Below, in pieces: positions 1 through 8,199 of a stretch of 64,000 bases of DNA. The stretch is from Halorientalis salina. Lineage in GTDB: Archaea > Halobacteriota > Halobacteria > Halobacteriales > Haloarculaceae. The stretch is taken from positions 784,897 through 848,896 of the forward strand of contig NZ_SOSC01000001.1 of assembly GCF_005049285.1 (NCBI RefSeq). The letters are read 5' to 3'. The number at the start of each line of letters is the position of its first letter. Positions within the stretch are counted from its first letter, which is position 1. A program made the translations under genes and the position numbers. The notes under the pieces were generated by a model that searched no databases, was not told the origin of the DNA, and was given only the letters and a program-made list of their open reading frames with translations.

Positions 1-168
1 CATCCCTGGGAGTTCGTCGACCTGCCCGAGGTCGAGGGCGTGCCGGCGCGCGTCTACTGGCGGACCGGCGACTGGATGCGCCGCGCCGTCGAGCGAATTC
101 TGGCCCAGCCCTTCGAGTTCGTGACCGCTCGCGACGTGGTCGAGGACGCCGATACCGGGGTCGAGTGA
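1..168 (+). CDS. C-terminal end of a polysaccharide deacetylase-like protein (partial)
   Basis: The reading frame is open from the first base and stops with TGA at 166-168, giving 55 residues that begin HPWEF. A His-Pro-Trp-Glu motif near the C-terminus is typical of polysaccharide deacetylases of the exosortase/XrtA-associated kind, which remove acyl groups from surface sugars. The next gene starts 1 nt after the stop, so the two are probably co-transcribed with the flippase-like protein. The catalytic domain lies outside the window, so the family call rests on the short motif and the glycan context only. Confidence 0.5.
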   Translation, partial: HPWEFVDLPEVEGVPARVYWRTGDWMRRAVERILAQPFEFVTARDVVEDADTGVE

Positions 169-169
169 G

Positions 170-1201
170 ATGGCGCGCACGTCGCTTTCGCTCCGCGGAG
201 TCGCCGTCACGGCGGCGAAGGTCGCCATCGCCGTCGCCGCCTTCGCCTGGCTCGTCGGGCAGATCGACGTCGAGCGCGCACTCGGCGCGCTCGGCGGCCT
301 CCAACCCGGTCCCATCGCGGCGCTGTTCGCCGTGAGCATCGCCGGGCTGTTCGCTCGCTTCTACACCTGGCAGGTCACCATCGCTCCGGTACAGCGCGTC
401 TCCGTCCGGACGGCCGGGAGCATCGCGCTCATCGTGAACTTCGTCAACCAGTTGCTCCCCTCGCGGCTATCGGGGCGACTCGCCGCGCCGTTCGTCCTGC
501 GAAGCCAGACTGGGATGGCCTACACGGACGCAGCGGCCGTCTCAGGCGTTCACACCGGCATCTACGCGCTCCTGTACGGACTCGTGTCGCTCGTCGGTGT
601 CGCGGCGAGTTACGGACAGCTCCCCTTCGGTCTCGTCGTCGTCGTCGGCCTCTCGACCGGGCTCTACCTCGCCGCCGGCGTGTTCGTCCTGGCGGTCGGT
701 ACGAACCTGCAGTTCCTCGACCCGCTTCTGGCCGTCCTGACTCGGGTCGTCGCCAGGGTGCCGCGAGTCGGGGAGCGCGCAGCCGAGCGAATCCGGGACC
801 TGTCGTCGGGGACCGACGCTTCGGCGGCGACGTTCCGGGACCTCGCGACGAATCCTCGGGTGTGGCTCGGCTACGCGGCCGGCTGGGCAGTCACGCTGGT
901 GCTGGCCCCCGGCGTTCGGGTTTTCCTGCTACTCGCGAGTTTCGGCGTGGCCTTCGAGCCCGTCGTCCTGCTCCCGCTCTATCTCGTGACGGCCTACAGC
1001 GTGACGCTGCTCCCGCTGACGCCCGGCGGCATCGGCGTCACGGAGGCGACCGCAACCGCCGTGTTCGTCGCGCTGGGCGTCCCCGCCGAGGTCATCGTGC
1101 CGATCGTCCTCGTCGACCGCGTGTTCGGGATCTACCTGCCAGCAGTCATGGGCTGGTACCCGTCGACGCGGCTCGACCTCGCCGCGATGTCGGTGGACTA
1201 G
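170..1201 (+). CDS. Flippase-like membrane protein (lysylphosphatidylglycerol synthase TM region / UPF0104 family)
   Basis: A 343-residue protein made almost entirely of hydrophobic segments (about eight membrane spans). It carries the family motif region around residues 280-290 (PLTPGGIGVTEA), which is diagnostic of the YbhN/AglD C-terminal domain (LPG_synthase_TM). Proteins of this family are associated with moving or modifying lipid-linked precursors in the membrane. The ATG follows the upstream stop by one base, so an operon with the deacetylase-like gene is likely. The substrate cannot be read from the sequence; with deacetylase and GT-C neighbours, a role in surface glycan or glycolipid assembly is inferred. 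Confidence 0.8.
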   Translation: MARTSLSLRGVAVTAAKVAIAVAAFAWLVGQIDVERALGALGGLQPGPIAALFAVSIAGLFARFYTWQVTIAPVQRVSVRTAGSIALIVNFVNQLLPSRLSGRLAAPFVLRSQTGMAYTDAAAVSGVHTGIYALLYGLVSLVGVAASYGQLPFGLVVVVGLSTGLYLAAGVFVLAVGTNLQFLDPLLAVLTRVVARVPRVGERAAERIRDLSSGTDASAATFRDLATNPRVWLGYAAGWAVTLVLAPGVRVFLLLASFGVAFEPVVLLPLYLVTAYSVTLLPLTPGGIGVTEATATAVFVALGVPAEVIVPIVLVDRVFGIYLPAVMGWYPSTRLDLAAMSVD

Positions 1202-1240
1202 CGGTCGGCGAGCGAGCGAAGCCCTGAGCAACGCGCGCCC

Positions 1241-3019
1241 TCAGAACGGCACCCGCCGGGGCTGGCGACAGTCCCCGGTCCGTTCCAGAATGACAGTGTA
1301 CTGGTTTGGGGTGAGTTCCTGCTCGTCGGCGAACTGATCGACGTGGGGCGTGATCCCGTGCCCGAGCAGATCAGTGACCGATCCCGGCGTCGGGCGCTGC
1401 GGGACGAAGTTCGGGGGACGCGGGCCGAACTCGGCGGCGATCTCGTAGTTGCGCTCCTCCTCGAGTAGCGACCGGATGTAGGCCGCCTGAACGTCGCCGT
1501 TGCGGTAGTACGTGTCGTTTTTGAGATAGAGGAGGTCTCGGTATCCCAGTTGGATGTACTCCGGACAGGGATCAAGCGTCTCCTCGCCGTACGGGTGGCT
1601 GACAGCCATGCCGTGGGGGATCGCCGTGTCCTGCATGTTGACGCGGTAGAGTTCCATCGTCGCGTTGTCGGCGGCGTTCTCGGTCAGCCAGGACTCGGCC
1701 TCGTCGCGGGGCATCGACGCGAACCCGGCGACGCCGACGCCCGCGTAGATCCCGCTCGTTACGACGAGCAGGGCGATGACTGGTCCGCCGATCGACGGTC
1801 GTCGGTCACGGAGTCGGGCGAGTGTTCCACCGAGTAACAGGGCCAGGAGCGGAAACGTCGGCAGGAGGTGATGTACGCGGAAGTCGTGCCACTGCGAGAA
1901 CATGACGACGTTCGCGACGAGGGCGACAAGCACCAGGGCGGTTCCGTCGAAGTCCGGGCCGCGTCGCCGGAGGTGGGCCGCGCTGGCGACGACGCCGGTC
2001 ACTGCCGCCGCGAACAGCGGCAGGCTCAGACCAGTGAAGTACTGCCGGAGAAACCACCACCAGATGGGGGCGTCCGGTCCCGTCGGGTGGGACATGCGCG
2101 ACGCCGAGCCGCCGAAGATCCGCCCCCATAGCAGATCGAATTCCCCCACGAGCGCGGTCGGAAAGCCCAGGACGATCGCGGCGAAGCCGAGCAGCGCACC
2201 GCTGCCGAGGAGGGCCGGCGCGAAGAGCGCCTCCGTCCAGTCGTCACCGGCGTTCCGGGCTCGAAGGAAGTGACCGACGCCGATCAGCAGGATGATCGGT
2301 GCCGCCGTGAGTTTGAACGCGATGGCGACGCCGCCGAAGAGGCTCCCCGCGAGGAACAACGCGCCGTCGCCGGTCTGAACGTACCTGAGAACGAGGTAGA
2401 GCGCGAGCAACACGAAAAACAGCGCCGGCATGTCCTCGCCGCCCTCGTGGGCGATGGTGAGGAAGCCGAACGTGACGGTCAGCAGGACGGCCGAGAGCCG
2501 ACCGGCCGTCCGGCCGTAGGTCGCGACGCCCAGGCGATAGGTGAGGTACACACAGCCGACCGCGAACAGGACGTTGAACAGCCGGACGAGGCCGAGGCTC
2601 CAGGTCCACACCCATCGGGGCGTTGCCTCCCAGGACGGGTAGAAGCCGAACTCCCAGCTCGGTCGGACGAACGCCTCGAACAGGTCGAGCTGTCCGGTCA
2701 GGAACGCAACGATCGCCACTGGGAGGACGGCCAGGCCGAAGAGATAGAAGGTCGCGCCGAACGGGACGCGCCCCCAGACGACGCCTTCCCTGAGCGACTC
2801 GTAGCTCGGCTCGGAGATGACGTGGCCGTAGGCGACCAGCGAGTCCATGAGCCGGCTGTGCTCGTCGCGGGTCGCGAAGTTGGGGATGCGATGCCAGAAC
2901 CAGAAGCCCGAGAGGACCGTCGCAGCAAGGAGGATGAATTTGAGGTACGGGTCCGTCCTGAGATCGTCCGCGAACTGTCCGACCCCCTGTGCGACCAGGC
3001 TACGGATGCGGCCTCCCAT
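1241..3019 (-). CDS. GT-C family membrane glycosyltransferase (ArnT/PMT-like), copy 1
   Basis: A 592-residue multispanning protein. After a first membrane segment (about residues 26-43) comes an Asp-Glu pair (D52-E53 in ATRDEHSRL), the acidic first-loop motif expected of dolichol-phosphate-sugar-dependent GT-C transferases such as ArnT/PMT. About ten further membrane segments follow, then a soluble C-terminal domain of about 150 residues with the motif EFGPRPPNF. It is paralogous along its whole length to the next gene. A T-rich TATA element at 3041-3050 (read on the minus strand) lies 27 nt before the ATG, so it has its own leaderless promoter. The acceptor and sugar are unknown. Confidence 0.75.
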   Translation of the reverse strand: MGGRIRSLVAQGVGQFADDLRTDPYLKFILLAATVLSGFWFWHRIPNFATRDEHSRLMDSLVAYGHVISEPSYESLREGVVWGRVPFGATFYLFGLAVLPVAIVAFLTGQLDLFEAFVRPSWEFGFYPSWEATPRWVWTWSLGLVRLFNVLFAVGCVYLTYRLGVATYGRTAGRLSAVLLTVTFGFLTIAHEGGEDMPALFFVLLALYLVLRYVQTGDGALFLAGSLFGGVAIAFKLTAAPIILLIGVGHFLRARNAGDDWTEALFAPALLGSGALLGFAAIVLGFPTALVGEFDLLWGRIFGGSASRMSHPTGPDAPIWWWFLRQYFTGLSLPLFAAAVTGVVASAAHLRRRGPDFDGTALVLVALVANVVMFSQWHDFRVHHLLPTFPLLALLLGGTLARLRDRRPSIGGPVIALLVVTSGIYAGVGVAGFASMPRDEAESWLTENAADNATMELYRVNMQDTAIPHGMAVSHPYGEETLDPCPEYIQLGYRDLLYLKNDTYYRNGDVQAAYIRSLLEEERNYEIAAEFGPRPPNFVPQRPTPGSVTDLLGHGITPHVDQFADEQELTPNQYTVILERTGDCRQPRRVPF

Positions 3020-3040
3020 TGGTGTCAGGTCAGCCAGGTG

Positions 3041-3050
3041 TCGTAAAAAA
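3041..3050 (-). promoter_or_regulatory. TATA box of GT-C copy 1
   Basis: On the minus strand this reads TTTTTTACGA. Its centre is about 27 nt upstream of the ATG at 3019, the spacing expected for a haloarchaeal leaderless transcript. It shows that the two tandem GT-C genes need not be one operon. Confidence 0.5.
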
Positions 3051-3076
3051 CAACCGTTGTTCGGAAGCGCCGGGCG

Positions 3077-4906
3077 CTACCACGGCGGCGTTCGCGACTC
3101 GTCACACGGGCCCTCGTGTTCCATGATGAGCGTGTACTGGTTCACCGTGAGTTCCTGTTCGTCGCCGTACTGGTCGCTGTGCGGGTTGATACCGAGGGCG
3201 ACGAGGTCGGCGAGCGACCCGGGCGTCGGCCGTTGGGGGACGTAGTTCGGGGGCCGGGGGCCGAACTCGGCGGCAACCTCGTAGTTGTACTCCCCGTCCA
3301 GGAGCGCCCGGACGTACCGGGCTCGCGCGTCCACGTTCGAGTCCACGTCGTACCCCCGCTGGTCGTCGGGCACGTCCCTGAGATAGAGCAGGTCCTTGTA
3401 GGTGAGTTGGATGTAGTCGGGACAACGCTCGACGTCGGTTTCGTTCGGGTCGGCCCAGATCGGGTTGAGCGCCATCCAGTGGGGGACCGCGATCTCCTGG
3501 AAGCCGTGGAAATACCCCTCCATCGTGTCCGACCGGTCCGCGTGTTCGTTGAGCCACGTTCTCGCCTCGTCCCGGGGAAGGGTGGCGTAGCCGGCGGTGC
3601 CCGCGCCGGCGTAGAGCGCAGTCGTGAGGAGGAGCGCGGCGAGTACCGGGGCGGCGACCGACGGCCGACGGTCGCGGAACCGTTCGAGCGCACCGGCGGT
3701 CAACAGCGCGACGAGCGGGAACGTCGGCAGGAGGTGGTGAACCCGGAAGTCGTGCCAGGTCGCGTACAGGAGGAGATACAGCCCGAGACACCCCAGCAAG
3801 AGCGCGGTACCGCTGAAGGCTCTGGTCGATCCTCGATCGTCACTTGCCCGCAACGTGCGTAGATGGAGGGCGCTCGCGAGTACGCCCGCGATGCCGGCGA
3901 GCAAGAGCGGAATCCCGAGCCCGCTGACGTACGTCCGGAGGAACCACCACCACGTCGGGGCCGTCGGACCGACAGCGAGCCCGGTTCGCTGACTGGTGTG
4001 GCCGAACAGCCGGCCAACTACGGGCTCGACGTGCCCGACGAGCAGGGTCGGGAACCCGACGGCGAGCGCGACGGCCCCGACCCCGGCACCCGAAAGCAAC
4101 AGTCGCGGTCGCCAGAGGGCCCGACGCAGGGGCGTCGATTCGGCCCGTGCTCGAAGCAGAACGGCGAGGCCGACGACGAGCACGATCGGTGCCGCCGTGA
4201 GTTTGAACGCCAGCGCCACGCCGCCAGCCGCGCTCGCCCAGAGAAACAGGTCACGCCGTCCGGTCTCGACGTATCGGATCAGCAGGGTGAGCGCGAGCAA
4301 CAGGAAAAAGACCGCCGGCATGTCCTCGCCGCCCTCGTGGGCGAGTTTGACGAAACCGAACGTGAGCGTCAGCAACACGGCCGCGAGCCGACCCGTGGCC
4401 CGGTCCCGGAGGTCGACCCCGATCCGGTAGGTGCAATAGACCGAGGCGACGGCGAACACGACGTTCGTGAGCCGGGCGAACGCGAGGCTCCACGTCCAGA
4501 TCCACTTGGGCGTCGCCTGCCAGACCGGGTAGTACCCGTACTCGCTGCTCGGGAAATGGATGGCCTCGATGGCACTGAGGTCTCCGGTGATCGCCGCTGC
4601 CAGAACGACCGGGAGCAGCGCGAGCGCGTAGACGTAGAACGTCGCGCCGAACGGTTCCCGACCCCACGCGACGCCCTGGCGGAGGCTCTCGATACTCGGG
4701 TCTTCGAGCACGGAGCTGTAGGCGACGAGCGGGTCGAGGAGGCGGTCCCGTTCGTCCCACGTCGCGAAGTTCGGGAGCCCGTGCCAGAACCAGAAGCTAC
4801 AGAGAACAAGTGCGAGGCCGAGGACGTAGACGAGATACGGGTCCGTGCGGAGGTCCGAGCGGAGTTGCCGGAACGCGTTCGCGAGCGGTCGCGGAGGGAC
4901 CTGCAT
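3077..4906 (-). CDS. GT-C family membrane glycosyltransferase (ArnT/PMT-like), copy 2
   Basis: A 609-residue paralogue of the downstream gene with the same plan: first membrane segment at about 22-40, acidic motif D51-E52 (ATWDERDRL), about ten more membrane segments, and a C-terminal soluble domain ending with EFGPRPPNYVPQRPTPGS, nearly identical to the same block in copy 1. The frame is open to 4969, but I chose the ATG at 4906. A TATA-like element (minus-strand GTTTAACT at 4931-4938) sits about 28 nt before it, and copy 1 begins at the equivalent position. It is probably a dolichyl-phosphate-sugar-dependent transferase of the surface glycan pathway; the substrate is unknown. Confidence 0.75.
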   Translation of the reverse strand: MQVPPRPLANAFRQLRSDLRTDPYLVYVLGLALVLCSFWFWHGLPNFATWDERDRLLDPLVAYSSVLEDPSIESLRQGVAWGREPFGATFYVYALALLPVVLAAAITGDLSAIEAIHFPSSEYGYYPVWQATPKWIWTWSLAFARLTNVVFAVASVYCTYRIGVDLRDRATGRLAAVLLTLTFGFVKLAHEGGEDMPAVFFLLLALTLLIRYVETGRRDLFLWASAAGGVALAFKLTAAPIVLVVGLAVLLRARAESTPLRRALWRPRLLLSGAGVGAVALAVGFPTLLVGHVEPVVGRLFGHTSQRTGLAVGPTAPTWWWFLRTYVSGLGIPLLLAGIAGVLASALHLRTLRASDDRGSTRAFSGTALLLGCLGLYLLLYATWHDFRVHHLLPTFPLVALLTAGALERFRDRRPSVAAPVLAALLLTTALYAGAGTAGYATLPRDEARTWLNEHADRSDTMEGYFHGFQEIAVPHWMALNPIWADPNETDVERCPDYIQLTYKDLLYLRDVPDDQRGYDVDSNVDARARYVRALLDGEYNYEVAAEFGPRPPNYVPQRPTPGSLADLVALGINPHSDQYGDEQELTVNQYTLIMEHEGPCDESRTPPW

Positions 4907-4984
4907 CGGTCCCGGATACGAAACGACTGCAGTTAAACTGACGTTTTTCGACCAGCCGCAGTACCCCACCGACGGGTCGTCCTG

Positions 4985-5467
4985 TCACTCGGCGTTCGCG
5001 TCTGCTGTGGCCCCGTCTCGGACGAACACGGCCATCCCGGTGTCGAAATCAGCCATTCCCTGTCCCGAGAGTTCGGCCCGCCCGACCGCGAGCAGCGGGC
5101 CGTCGTCGTGGACGACCAGCACCTCGTCGCCCGGTCTGATCGCGTCGTCGGCCGACTGGACGAACTTCGCGAAGGCGTTGCGTCCCTCCCGGACGTAGGG
5201 TTCGCTCTCGTCGCCCAGGACGACACGGTGTCGGGGGGCGTTGAGCCCCGCCTGGAGTCGGCGGCCGCCCGCGGTGCCGAGTCTGAACCGCCCGTCGACG
5301 CCGTAGGTGACGAGTCGCCCGGCGTCGGCGACCACCTGGTCCGGGCGACCCGACGTGCTGCGATACACCGTAAGGTCCTCGTCGTCGGGAAAGAGCGTCG
5401 AGCCGGCCCCAGCGCCGAACTGGTAGTCGGCGACCCGCTGGAGCATCCGGCGCTCGTCGGTCTGCAT
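4985..5467 (-). CDS. PUA-domain RNA-binding protein
   Basis: A 160-residue protein whose C-terminal half (about residues 75-150, RHRVVLGDESEPYVREGRN...GRAELSG) is a PUA RNA-binding domain of the type at the C-terminus of archaeosine tRNA-guanine transglycosylase. The N-terminal half (VADYQFGAGAG...) matches the small stand-alone archaeal PUA proteins (COG2016-like, from memory). The ATG at 5467 places the conserved block about ten residues from the start, as in homologues I remember. However, a TATA-like element at 5560-5567 is perfectly spaced for a leaderless GTG at 5536, which would add 23 poorly conserved residues. A role in RNA modification is likely; the target is unknown. Confidence 0.7.
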   Translation of the reverse strand: MQTDERRMLQRVADYQFGAGAGSTLFPDDEDLTVYRSTSGRPDQVVADAGRLVTYGVDGRFRLGTAGGRRLQAGLNAPRHRVVLGDESEPYVREGRNAFAKFVQSADDAIRPGDEVLVVHDDGPLLAVGRAELSGQGMADFDTGMAVFVRDGATADANAE

Positions 5468-5597
5468 GGCTGACCCGAGCGGACCCACCGACAAAACACC
5501 TTCCACCCACCGGTCCGTGTTGCTGACTGTTACCACGAACCAATAGATGCAGTATCAATCATAAACGATCATGCCACAGGCAGGCAGTTTGGATGGA

Positions 5598-5603
5598 TTT
5601 ATA
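5598..5603 (+). promoter_or_regulatory. TATA box for the small membrane protein at 5631
   Basis: TTTATA centred about 30 nt before the ATG at 5631. It supports a leaderless start there rather than at the upstream ATG at 5571, because the TATA box would fall inside the longer reading frame. Confidence 0.55.
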
Positions 5604-5630
5604 CCAGATTACGGCGTAACCCGTGATAAT

Positions 5631-5813
5631 ATGCTATCAAGCACAGCCAAGATCGCAGTCGGTGTGGTGCTGCTGGTCGTCAGCAGCGCGCTGATTCTCG
5701 GGGCGGGCCTGCAGGGGAGTCCGGTTCCGGTGGCGGCCGCAGCCGTCGCCTCGCTCGGCCTGGCCGCCGGGTCGCTGCTGGTGGGCACCTCCGAGGGCGG
5801 ACGTCCCGTTTAG
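5631..5813 (+). CDS. Small two-segment membrane protein, unknown function
   Basis: A 60-residue protein (MLSSTAKIAVGVV...) with two hydrophobic stretches, at about residues 6-26 and 31-50, and a short charged tail. I do not recognise a family. The frame is open back to 5571, but the TATA box at 5598-5603 fixes the start at 5631. Its stop codon overlaps by four bases with that of the convergent NYN gene. Confidence 0.5.
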   Translation: MLSSTAKIAVGVVLLVVSSALILGAGLQGSPVPVAAAAVASLGLAAGSLLVGTSEGGRPV

Positions 5814-6307
5814 AGCAGGAACGTCTCTTTCTCGGCGCTCAGATCCCTGAACTCGTCGGCAGCGGCGACGAGTTCCTCGGCGGTCGACTCCTCGAAGGCC
5901 ATCACTTCGACCTTGCAGCCCTCGTGTTTCAGGTGGCGACAGAGCCGCGAGAAGTCGCCGTCGCCGGTACAGAGAATAACCGTGTCGACGTGGTCGGCCA
6001 GTGACACCGCGTCCAGGCTCATTCCCACGTCCCAGTCGGCCTTCTTCGAGCCGTCGCCGAAGGTCTTGATCTCCTTGGTCTTGGCTTCGAAGCCGATGTC
6101 GACGAGCGCCTCGAAGAAACTCTCCTCGTCTTCGGCGTTGGCGCGGATGACGTAAGCGATCGCACGGGTCAGTTCGCGGCCACGGACTCCCTCTTCCAGG
6201 AGGGAGGCGTAGTCGATGTTTCGCGTGTAGAGACTCCGGGCGGTGTGGTAGAGGTTCTGCGCGTCGGCGAGCATCGCCACGCGCTGCCCGGGGTGAACGT
6301 CCGTCAT
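5810..6307 (-). CDS. NYN-domain protein (LabA/DUF88-type putative RNase)
   Basis: A 165-residue single-domain protein of the NYN (PIN-like) nuclease fold. The acidic residues expected to bind metal are visible: D15 in MLADAQNLY, an Asp in KKADWDVG near the middle, and DGD in LCTGDGDFSRL. A Lys/Arg-containing face follows. NYN proteins generally cut or process RNA; the haloarchaeal target is unknown. It stands alone, convergent with the small membrane protein. The histidine kinase upstream is divergently oriented. Confidence 0.75.
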   Translation of the reverse strand: MTDVHPGQRVAMLADAQNLYHTARSLYTRNIDYASLLEEGVRGRELTRAIAYVIRANAEDEESFFEALVDIGFEAKTKEIKTFGDGSKKADWDVGMSLDAVSLADHVDTVILCTGDGDFSRLCRHLKHEGCKVEVMAFEESTAEELVAAADEFRDLSAEKETFLL

Positions 6308-6491
6308 GCTCGCTTTTTGCAGACGGTGTGTGATATGGTTTTGTGTCTGCCCGCTCGCCAGGGGTCCGGTTCACGTCAGCCTTCGTCTCCCTGGTCTGTG
6401 TCGGAACCATCTTTTCGCCGAGAGACGCTCGAACCAAACGTAATACGGGGAAAACGTTTTTTCGCTTGTGGTTCGGTTTCTCTACGAGCAG

Positions 6492-7931
6492 ATGGAGGAC
6501 CCCCCGCCGATCGAAGTGTTGCTCGACCACGCACAGGACAAGGTCGTGTTGCTCGACGGGGAGGGTCGATTCAAATACGCCAACGGAGCTGTCGAGCGAA
6601 TCCTCGGCTACGAACCCGCCGATCTGATCGGTGAGAACGCCTTCGAGTACATCCACCCCGACGACGTGGACGAGGCCGAAACCGCCTTCGAACGGACGAT
6701 CACGAGCGAGACCTTCACCGAGACGATGGTCGAGTACCGCTTTCGGGCCGAGGACGGCTCGTGGGTGTGGCTCGAAAGTCAGATGTCGAACCTTACCGAC
6801 GAAGACCTCGACGGCTACGTGGTCAGCTCGCGGGACATCTCGGACCGCGTCACCGCCGAACGCTCGCAGGCGGTGGCGGCGAGGCGACTCAGGGAACTGG
6901 CGGCGACGACCGACGACGTTCTCTGGATGTTCGACAGCGACTGGACCGAACTCCTGTTCGTGAACCACGCCTACGAAGCGGTCTACGGCCTCCCCATCGA
7001 GGAGATCGAGTCCGATCCACGGGCGTTCGTCGACGCCGTCCACCCCGACGACGTGCCGCTGGTCGAAGAGGCGATGGCCCGTCTCTCCGACGGCAGGTCC
7101 GTGGACATAGAGTACCGGGTCAACCCTGCGGAGGACTACGACGTGTGGGTGTGGGTGCAGGCGATCCCCGTCGTCGAGGACAGCGAGGGACGGAGTCCCT
7201 CGGGCAATCGGTCACAGACCGATGGCGGCGAGGTGGTCCGCATCACCGGCTTCACCCGGGACATCACCGACCGTCGACAGCGCGAGCGCCAGCTCTACGT
7301 GATGGACAACCTCCTGCGTCACAACCTCCGCAACGACCTCACGACCATCACGTGCAACGCAGAACTCATCGAACAGCAGGTGCCCGAAGTGGCCGAGCAG
7401 ACGGCGACCATCCGCCGGACGAGCGCGAGTCTCCTCGCCAGTGCCGAGAAAGAGCGCAAGATCATCGATCTGCTGACGACGGAGGCGACCCACCAGCGGG
7501 TCGAGATCGACGCCGCCGTGGAGACCGCGGCGGAGATCGTCGAGGATCGGTTTCCGGCAGTGTCGATCGAGCTGCCTCGTCTCGAGCCGGCGACTGTGGT
7601 TGCAGTGGCCGGTATCGAGGCGGCGATCCTCGAGTTGATCGAGAACGCTGTACAGCACAGCGAGTGCGAAGGGCCGACGGTCCGGGTGACAGCCCGCCGA
7701 AACGGCCAGCAGGTCGTGGTGCGGATCGAGGACGAGGCACCGCCGATCCCGGAGGTCGAAGCGCGGGTGTTGACCGGTGAGCACGAAATGAACGCCGTGT
7801 ACCACAGCTCGGGGCTCGGCTTGTGGCTGGTCTACTGGGTCGTCGAACTATCGGACGGCGAGATCACGGTGACATCGGCGGGCGACCGGGGCAATCGTAT
7901 CGAGATCGAACTGCCACGCGGCCACGGGTGA
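6492..7931 (+). CDS. PAS-PAS sensor histidine kinase
   Basis: A 479-residue cytosolic kinase: PAS domain 1 (about residues 5-125, ending in a PAC-like SSRDISDR), PAS domain 2 (about 135-265, ending TGFTRDITDRR), a dimerisation/phosphoacceptor helix with the haloarchaeal H-box LRHNLRNDL, and a HATPase_c domain with N-box LIENAVQHS and a G-box SSGLGLWLV. No membrane segment is seen, so the signal is probably an internal redox or small-molecule cue. A GTG at 6468 is in frame, but the ATG at 6492 starts right before the PAS fold. No response regulator is adjacent, as is common in haloarchaea. Confidence 0.85.
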   Translation: MEDPPPIEVLLDHAQDKVVLLDGEGRFKYANGAVERILGYEPADLIGENAFEYIHPDDVDEAETAFERTITSETFTETMVEYRFRAEDGSWVWLESQMSNLTDEDLDGYVVSSRDISDRVTAERSQAVAARRLRELAATTDDVLWMFDSDWTELLFVNHAYEAVYGLPIEEIESDPRAFVDAVHPDDVPLVEEAMARLSDGRSVDIEYRVNPAEDYDVWVWVQAIPVVEDSEGRSPSGNRSQTDGGEVVRITGFTRDITDRRQRERQLYVMDNLLRHNLRNDLTTITCNAELIEQQVPEVAEQTATIRRTSASLLASAEKERKIIDLLTTEATHQRVEIDAAVETAAEIVEDRFPAVSIELPRLEPATVVAVAGIEAAILELIENAVQHSECEGPTVRVTARRNGQQVVVRIEDEAPPIPEVEARVLTGEHEMNAVYHSSGLGLWLVYWVVELSDGEITVTSAGDRGNRIEIELPRGHG

Positions 7932-7977
7932 GGGGAGTCGGCCGCCGGAACAGCCACGCCGATCTGTCGTCGGAACG

Positions 7978-7983
7978 TATAAG
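7978..7983 (+). promoter_or_regulatory. TATA box upstream of the lysine operon leader
   Basis: TATAAG whose centre lies about 28 nt upstream of an ATG at 8008. It is the best promoter in the 268-nt gap before dapA. If used, the transcript starts at or next to the ATG of a 32-codon mini-ORF and carries a leader of about 190 nt before dapA. Confidence 0.55.
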
Positions 7984-8007
7984 TTCTCCCGTGTTGGCTA
8001 TTCGGAT

Positions 8008-8106
8008 ATGAACCGGGCCACACGCGGACGTACCGGGCGGCGTGACAGCCGTCGGTGTGGCGCGGATCGCTTTTTCTCGAAACCGAAACCGACCGACGAC
8101 GAGTGA
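8008..8106 (+). CDS. Putative leaderless 32-residue leader peptide of the lysine operon
   Basis: An ATG placed at the predicted transcription start opens 32 codons (MNRATRGRTGRR... ending KPKPTDDE) and stops with TGA at 8104-8106. The peptide is Arg-rich and contains two Lys codons (8080-8082, 8086-8088), notable in a lysine-poor proteome. The ORF ends inside the left half of the hairpin at 8083-8147, so a translating ribosome would cover that arm. There is no known homologue to lean on; the call rests on geometry alone and could be chance. Confidence 0.35.
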   Translation: MNRATRGRTGRRDSRRCGADRFFSKPKPTDDE

Positions 8107-8147
8107 CTCACGGCGGGCGTAGCGCCCTCGTCGCGGGTCGGTTTCGG
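8083..8147 (+). promoter_or_regulatory. Long hairpin in the dapA leader (attenuator-like)
   Basis: The arms CCGAAACCGACC (8083-8094) and GGTCGGTTTCGG (8136-8147) are perfectly complementary over 12 bp. Inside them CGACGAG (8097-8103) pairs with CTCGTCG (8127-8133), and GGGCG-TAG-CGCCC caps the structure. The hairpin ends 52 nt before the dapA ATG. No U-tract follows, so it is not a simple intrinsic terminator. It could control access of ribosomes or FttA to the downstream RNA. Confidence 0.5.
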
Positions 8148-8199
8148 CGGTATCGGCAGACCACCACGCTCAAATCACAGCCACACCCAACCAACAGCA

